Source of the DNA: Nitrospira sp.
GTDB lineage: Bacteria; Nitrospirota; Nitrospiria; Nitrospirales; Nitrospiraceae
DNA length: 10,000 bases
NCBI GenBank assembly: GCA_020216985.1
Contig: JAIWOH010000043.1
Coordinates: 1 to 10,000, forward strand
Reading direction: 5' to 3'
Below, in pieces: positions 8,601 to 10,000 of this stretch (positions are counted from its first letter, which is position 1; each line of letters opens with the position of its first letter). Below the pieces are notes generated by a model. That model searched no databases. It was given only the letters and a program-made list of their open reading frames with translations, and was not told the DNA's origin. Both the position numbers and the translations under genes were made by a program.

Positions 8601-8841
8601 CAACGATACGAAGAACGACACCGCCTATTAGAAGGGCAACGAGCAGGCTGCCGACGGTAAGAACCATGGCCCAACGACTCGGATAGAGGACCCATATTTG
8701 CCGCGAGCCGTTCTGCGGAAGAGCTGTTGTGTCGGAATTCGCCGAAAAGGGCTTGGCATCAGAAGCAGAGCGGTCTTCTCCATCATGGTCCTCCCGTTCT
8801 TGCACTGGAAGTTCACCATCTCCGCCGGAGGGCTCCCTCAT
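5632..8841 (-). CDS. Membrane hybrid sensor histidine kinase (Cache-like sensor, PAS, HisKA, HATPase, two receivers)
   Basis: An inner-membrane hybrid kinase of 1,069 residues; numbers below count from the GTG one codon upstream of the chosen ATG. Order: polar N-terminal tail 1-50; membrane segment about 58-80; periplasmic region 85-335 with Cache-like features ([33 protein letters not shown]); second membrane segment about 345-365; no evident HAMP; PAS domain 385-500; HisKA with [10 protein letters not shown], phospho-His 532; HATPase with N-box NLIGNAIKF (N649), G1 DTGVGIE 681-687 and G2 [10 protein letters not shown] 709-718; receiver 1 with D774/D775, D823, T853, K875; receiver 2 with E933/D934, D977, T1008, K1030. 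Both receivers keep the phosphorylation residues. No C-terminal HPt domain follows, only a 25-residue tail, so a separate HPt protein would be needed for a full relay. The ligand is unknown. It lies 177 bases downstream of a chemoreceptor gene on the same strand. Confidence 0.95.
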   Translation of the reverse strand: MREPSGGDGELPVQEREDHDGEDRSASDAKPFSANSDTTALPQNGSRQIWVLYPSRWAMVLTVGSLLVALLIGGVVLRIVENRLVAAAGESLALAAVDIAGKLDLEMAERYSDIQMLARSRTFQEADVLVMTEHLQWMADAYAAYEWLAAVDARGRIIAATDEGRLGLSKEQQPWFQSVRAVGRVVATEPRPSEDLGGAIVASLTAPIEGPSGEFLGAVTEEISLAVLEDCFARTVTALQAQWGSTVRVEYQFLNRAGEVIADSHLREEGTVNLKRKGLPSAQLFDSAPPGFIEERHLRRQVDVITGYAMTKGIEELDAFRWGILVRVDRDDLVNPIRATITKIGFAGGGMILPLVGALLWSVRRQHKSYAVAAEERERAQDAERKFQHLIEAAPDAILITDGEGRIVLSNRQAERLFGFSPDELGGRPIEMVVPEQFRVRHRAHRASCATSPAIRLISDGFDSVGRRRNGIEFPAEIRLSHAELSGGLFMITVIRDMTQQRRAERELLAAKESAEAAARAKSDFLATMSHEIRTPMNGVIGMTDLLLDTELTAEQREFAETIRNCGRHLLAIINDILDFSKGEAGKLTLEAIDFDLRATTEGVIDLLAERAAHKGLNLAGLFHADVPVALRGDPGKLRQVLFNLIGNAIKFTEQGEVVVTVGLVRRTDDEAIVRFEVADTGVGIEAEAQRRLFQPFVQADSSTTRKYGGTGLGLAICKQLVRLMDGQIGVASQVGKGSTFWFTVQFQVLSTTLPSFNTTVTNLKGRRLCVVDDHATNRRVIELYAEKWGASCLSAENGCQALQLLRDAARCNQVCDVAIIDSQMPGMSGLDLVKAVKADPLLAATRLVLLTSRGQRGDAVLARDAGCMAYLTKPVRETQLRECLAAVLNAPPTSMTVEGNSGHHVPTSNLITRHSLAEARMRDSPRILLAEDNIVNQKVAVRMLEKMGYRVDVVTNGREAVEAVSRASYAVVLMDCQMPVMDGLQAAAEIRRQEAPGVRLPIIAMTANVAVDDRAACLAAGMDDFVSKPVQAQTLAAVLARWYPTSRENNGLSAVTVGNRIGVNRFKT

Positions 8842-8849
8842 CACGGCGA

Positions 8850-8855
8850 CTCCCT
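8850..8855 (-). promoter_or_regulatory. Ribosome-binding site of the hybrid kinase, deciding GTG versus ATG start
   Basis: Minus-strand AGGGAG is followed by 5 bases to a GTG (8844) and 8 bases to the next codon, an ATG (8841). Eight bases and ATG are the more usual combination, so 8841 is preferred; the two choices differ by one residue. Confidence 0.65.
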
Positions 8856-9018
8856 GTCTGAGCGCCGACGAACGTTTCTACTTCCCATGGAATAAACCGT
8901 TACAGCAAATCAATTTGCCGTGCCATTTCAGATGTCCTGCTAAAGCGAACGCCGACAGTCTACCCCAATAACAGGAACGTTGAACGGCATCGACGGGAAG
9001 GACAGCCCTCTCGCCCGA
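8856..9018 (-). other. Intergenic region between chemoreceptor and hybrid kinase
   Basis: No gene is visible in this spacer. No clear sigma-70 promoter or strong terminator hairpin is seen. A perfect TGGCACG (8925-8919, minus strand) resembles a sigma-54 -24 element, but the matching -12 part is off by one base in spacing and reads GA instead of GC. Confidence 0.5.
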
Positions 9019-10000
9019 TTAAAACTCTTCGAACTCTCCTCCCACGCTCTTGAGGGTTTTCCTCTCGCCGATTCCTGAACCACCCGATGGTTCCTGCCCT
9101 GACGTTGCCCGCACGACTTCGTCACGGAAACCGTCCGTTCCCTTTTTCCATGACGGCACGACCGACTTTTTCCCCCTCACACTTCCGGATTTCTGCTTGA
9201 CCGTCAACTGACGTACGGCTTGTAAAGAGCCTGCCCTCTCTGGATAAACCATTCCGAGATCACGGCGCCGTTCGGGCTTTGTTCCCGATCCCTCATTGAT
9301 CGTGCCGATCTTGAACTCTTCCACTTCTCGCAGCAGTTCTTGGGCCTGGGTTTTCATGGACTGGCTGGCGCTGGCGAGTTGTTCGACGAGGGTGGCGTTT
9401 TGCTGCGTCGTGTCGTCCATCGCCATCACCGCCTTGTTCACTTGATCGACGCCGCTCGCCTGCTCCTGACTGGCCGCGCTGATCTCCGCCATAATGTCCG
9501 TCACCCGCTTCACCGCCTGCACAATCTCCCCCAACGTCCGCCCCGACTGATTCACCAGTTTGCTCCCCTCCGCCACCCGCCCCAACGACGCCTGGATTAA
9601 CCCCTTGATCTCCTTCGCCGCCGTCGCCGACCGCTGTGCCAAATTCCGCACTTCCGCCGCCACCACCGCAAACCCCCGCCCGTGCTCCCCCGCCCGCGCC
9701 GCTTCCACCGCCGCATTGAGCGCCAACAGGTTTGTCTGAAACGCAATCTCGTCGATCACCGTGATGATCTCCGCAATCTGCTCACTGCTCTGGCTGATCG
9801 CCTGCATCGCGGCCACCGCCCGCTCCGTCACCGCCCCGCCCTTGTCCGCCGTCTCCCGCGCCGCCTGCGCCAACTGCTCCGCCTGCTTGGCATTGTCCGC
9901 GTTCTGCTTCACCGTCGCCGTCATCTCCTCCATCGACGCCGACGTCTCCTCCAACGCCGATGCCTGCTCGCTCGTCCGCTGCGCCAGATCCTCATTACCG
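9019..10000 (-). CDS. Methyl-accepting chemotaxis protein, signalling domain and C-terminal tail (5' end beyond window)
   Basis: C-terminal part of a chemoreceptor that controls CheA through CheW. The frame stays open to the window edge, with [18 protein letters not shown] upstream of the TTG at 9954, so that codon is internal. About 326 residues are visible. They contain the adaptation-helix segment ([17 protein letters not shown]), the highly conserved hairpin tip ([19 protein letters not shown] at about 9708-9764, then [20 protein letters not shown]), and the returning helix with the second adaptation region ([20 protein letters not shown]). After the coiled coil (near 9320) comes a roughly 95-residue polar, Gly/Ser/Lys/Arg-rich tail ending in EFEEF, which fits the CheR/CheB docking pentapeptide pattern x-aromatic-x-x-aromatic. 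The sensor domain and membrane segments lie outside the window. The core is much more C-rich on the plus strand than the tail. No che genes are visible nearby. Confidence 0.95.
   Translation of the reverse strand, partial: GNEDLAQRTSEQASALEETSASMEEMTATVKQNADNAKQAEQLAQAARETADKGGAVTERAVAAMQAISQSSEQIAEIITVIDEIAFQTNLLALNAAVEAARAGEHGRGFAVVAAEVRNLAQRSATAAKEIKGLIQASLGRVAEGSKLVNQSGRTLGEIVQAVKRVTDIMAEISAASQEQASGVDQVNKAVMAMDDTTQQNATLVEQLASASQSMKTQAQELLREVEEFKIGTINEGSGTKPERRRDLGMVYPERAGSLQAVRQLTVKQKSGSVRGKKSVVPSWKKGTDGFRDEVVRATSGQEPSGGSGIGERKTLKSVGGEFEEF
9022..9036 (-). other. Codons for C-terminal pentapeptide EFEEF of the chemoreceptor
   Basis: The last five residues before the TAA are E-F-E-E-F. This fits the x-[HFYW]-x-x-[HFYW] consensus of the docking peptide (NWETF in E. 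coli Tar/Tsr) that tethers the methyltransferase CheR and the methylesterase CheB. The function is inferred from pattern and position at the extreme C-terminus after a flexible tail. Confidence 0.6.

Noticed and set aside
9952..9954. TTG start for the chemoreceptor
   Set aside because: Residues encoded further upstream to the window edge continue the conserved receptor helix, so this is an internal leucine codon.

Overview
The window is a GC-rich (roughly 60%) stretch of bacterial chromosome, densely packed with ordinary protein genes. It holds no RNA genes, transposons, CRISPR arrays or phage genes that I can see. The gene mix is a long-chain polyprenyl diphosphate synthase, a DUF1015 protein, a sigma-54 activator, a peptidoglycan-recycling pair, a large hybrid kinase and a chemoreceptor. 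Together with codon usage, this points to a Gram-negative environmental bacterium. Nitrospira or a relative (Nitrospirota) is my best guess, from general recognition rather than a decisive marker.

Layout: positions 1-3538 read rightward. They hold the 3' part of a polyprenyl diphosphate synthase, a DUF1015-family protein and, only 17 bases later, an NtrC-type sigma-54-dependent response regulator. Positions 3539-3623 are a short convergent gap with a weak hairpin. Everything from 3624 to the end reads leftward. In transcription order this is a methyl-accepting chemotaxis protein cut by the right edge (10000 down to 9019), a 1,069-residue membrane hybrid histidine kinase with two receiver domains (8841 to 5632), then an AmgK-like sugar kinase (5569 to 4463) and a MurU-like nucleotidyltransferase (4373 to 3624).

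Working together: the last two genes look like the two-step salvage route that phosphorylates N-acetylmuramic acid at C1 and then makes UDP-MurNAc, so bypassing de novo UDP-MurNAc synthesis. They are preceded by a near-consensus sigma-70 promoter (GTGACA, 17-base spacer, TATAAT) placed so close to the kinase ATG that the message would be essentially leaderless. The undecaprenyl/quinone-type prenyl synthase on the other strand is also envelope or quinone related, but it is not in the same operon. The signalling genes (response regulator, hybrid kinase, chemoreceptor) each appear complete in their catalytic motifs, but no obvious cognate partners sit beside them: the regulator has no adjacent simple kinase, and the hybrid kinase has no HPt domain.

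I found no clearly undescribed system. The most useful leads are the leaderless-looking amgK promoter, the tight coupling of a DUF1015 gene to a sigma-54 regulator, and the CheR/CheB-docking-like pentapeptide at the end of the chemoreceptor.
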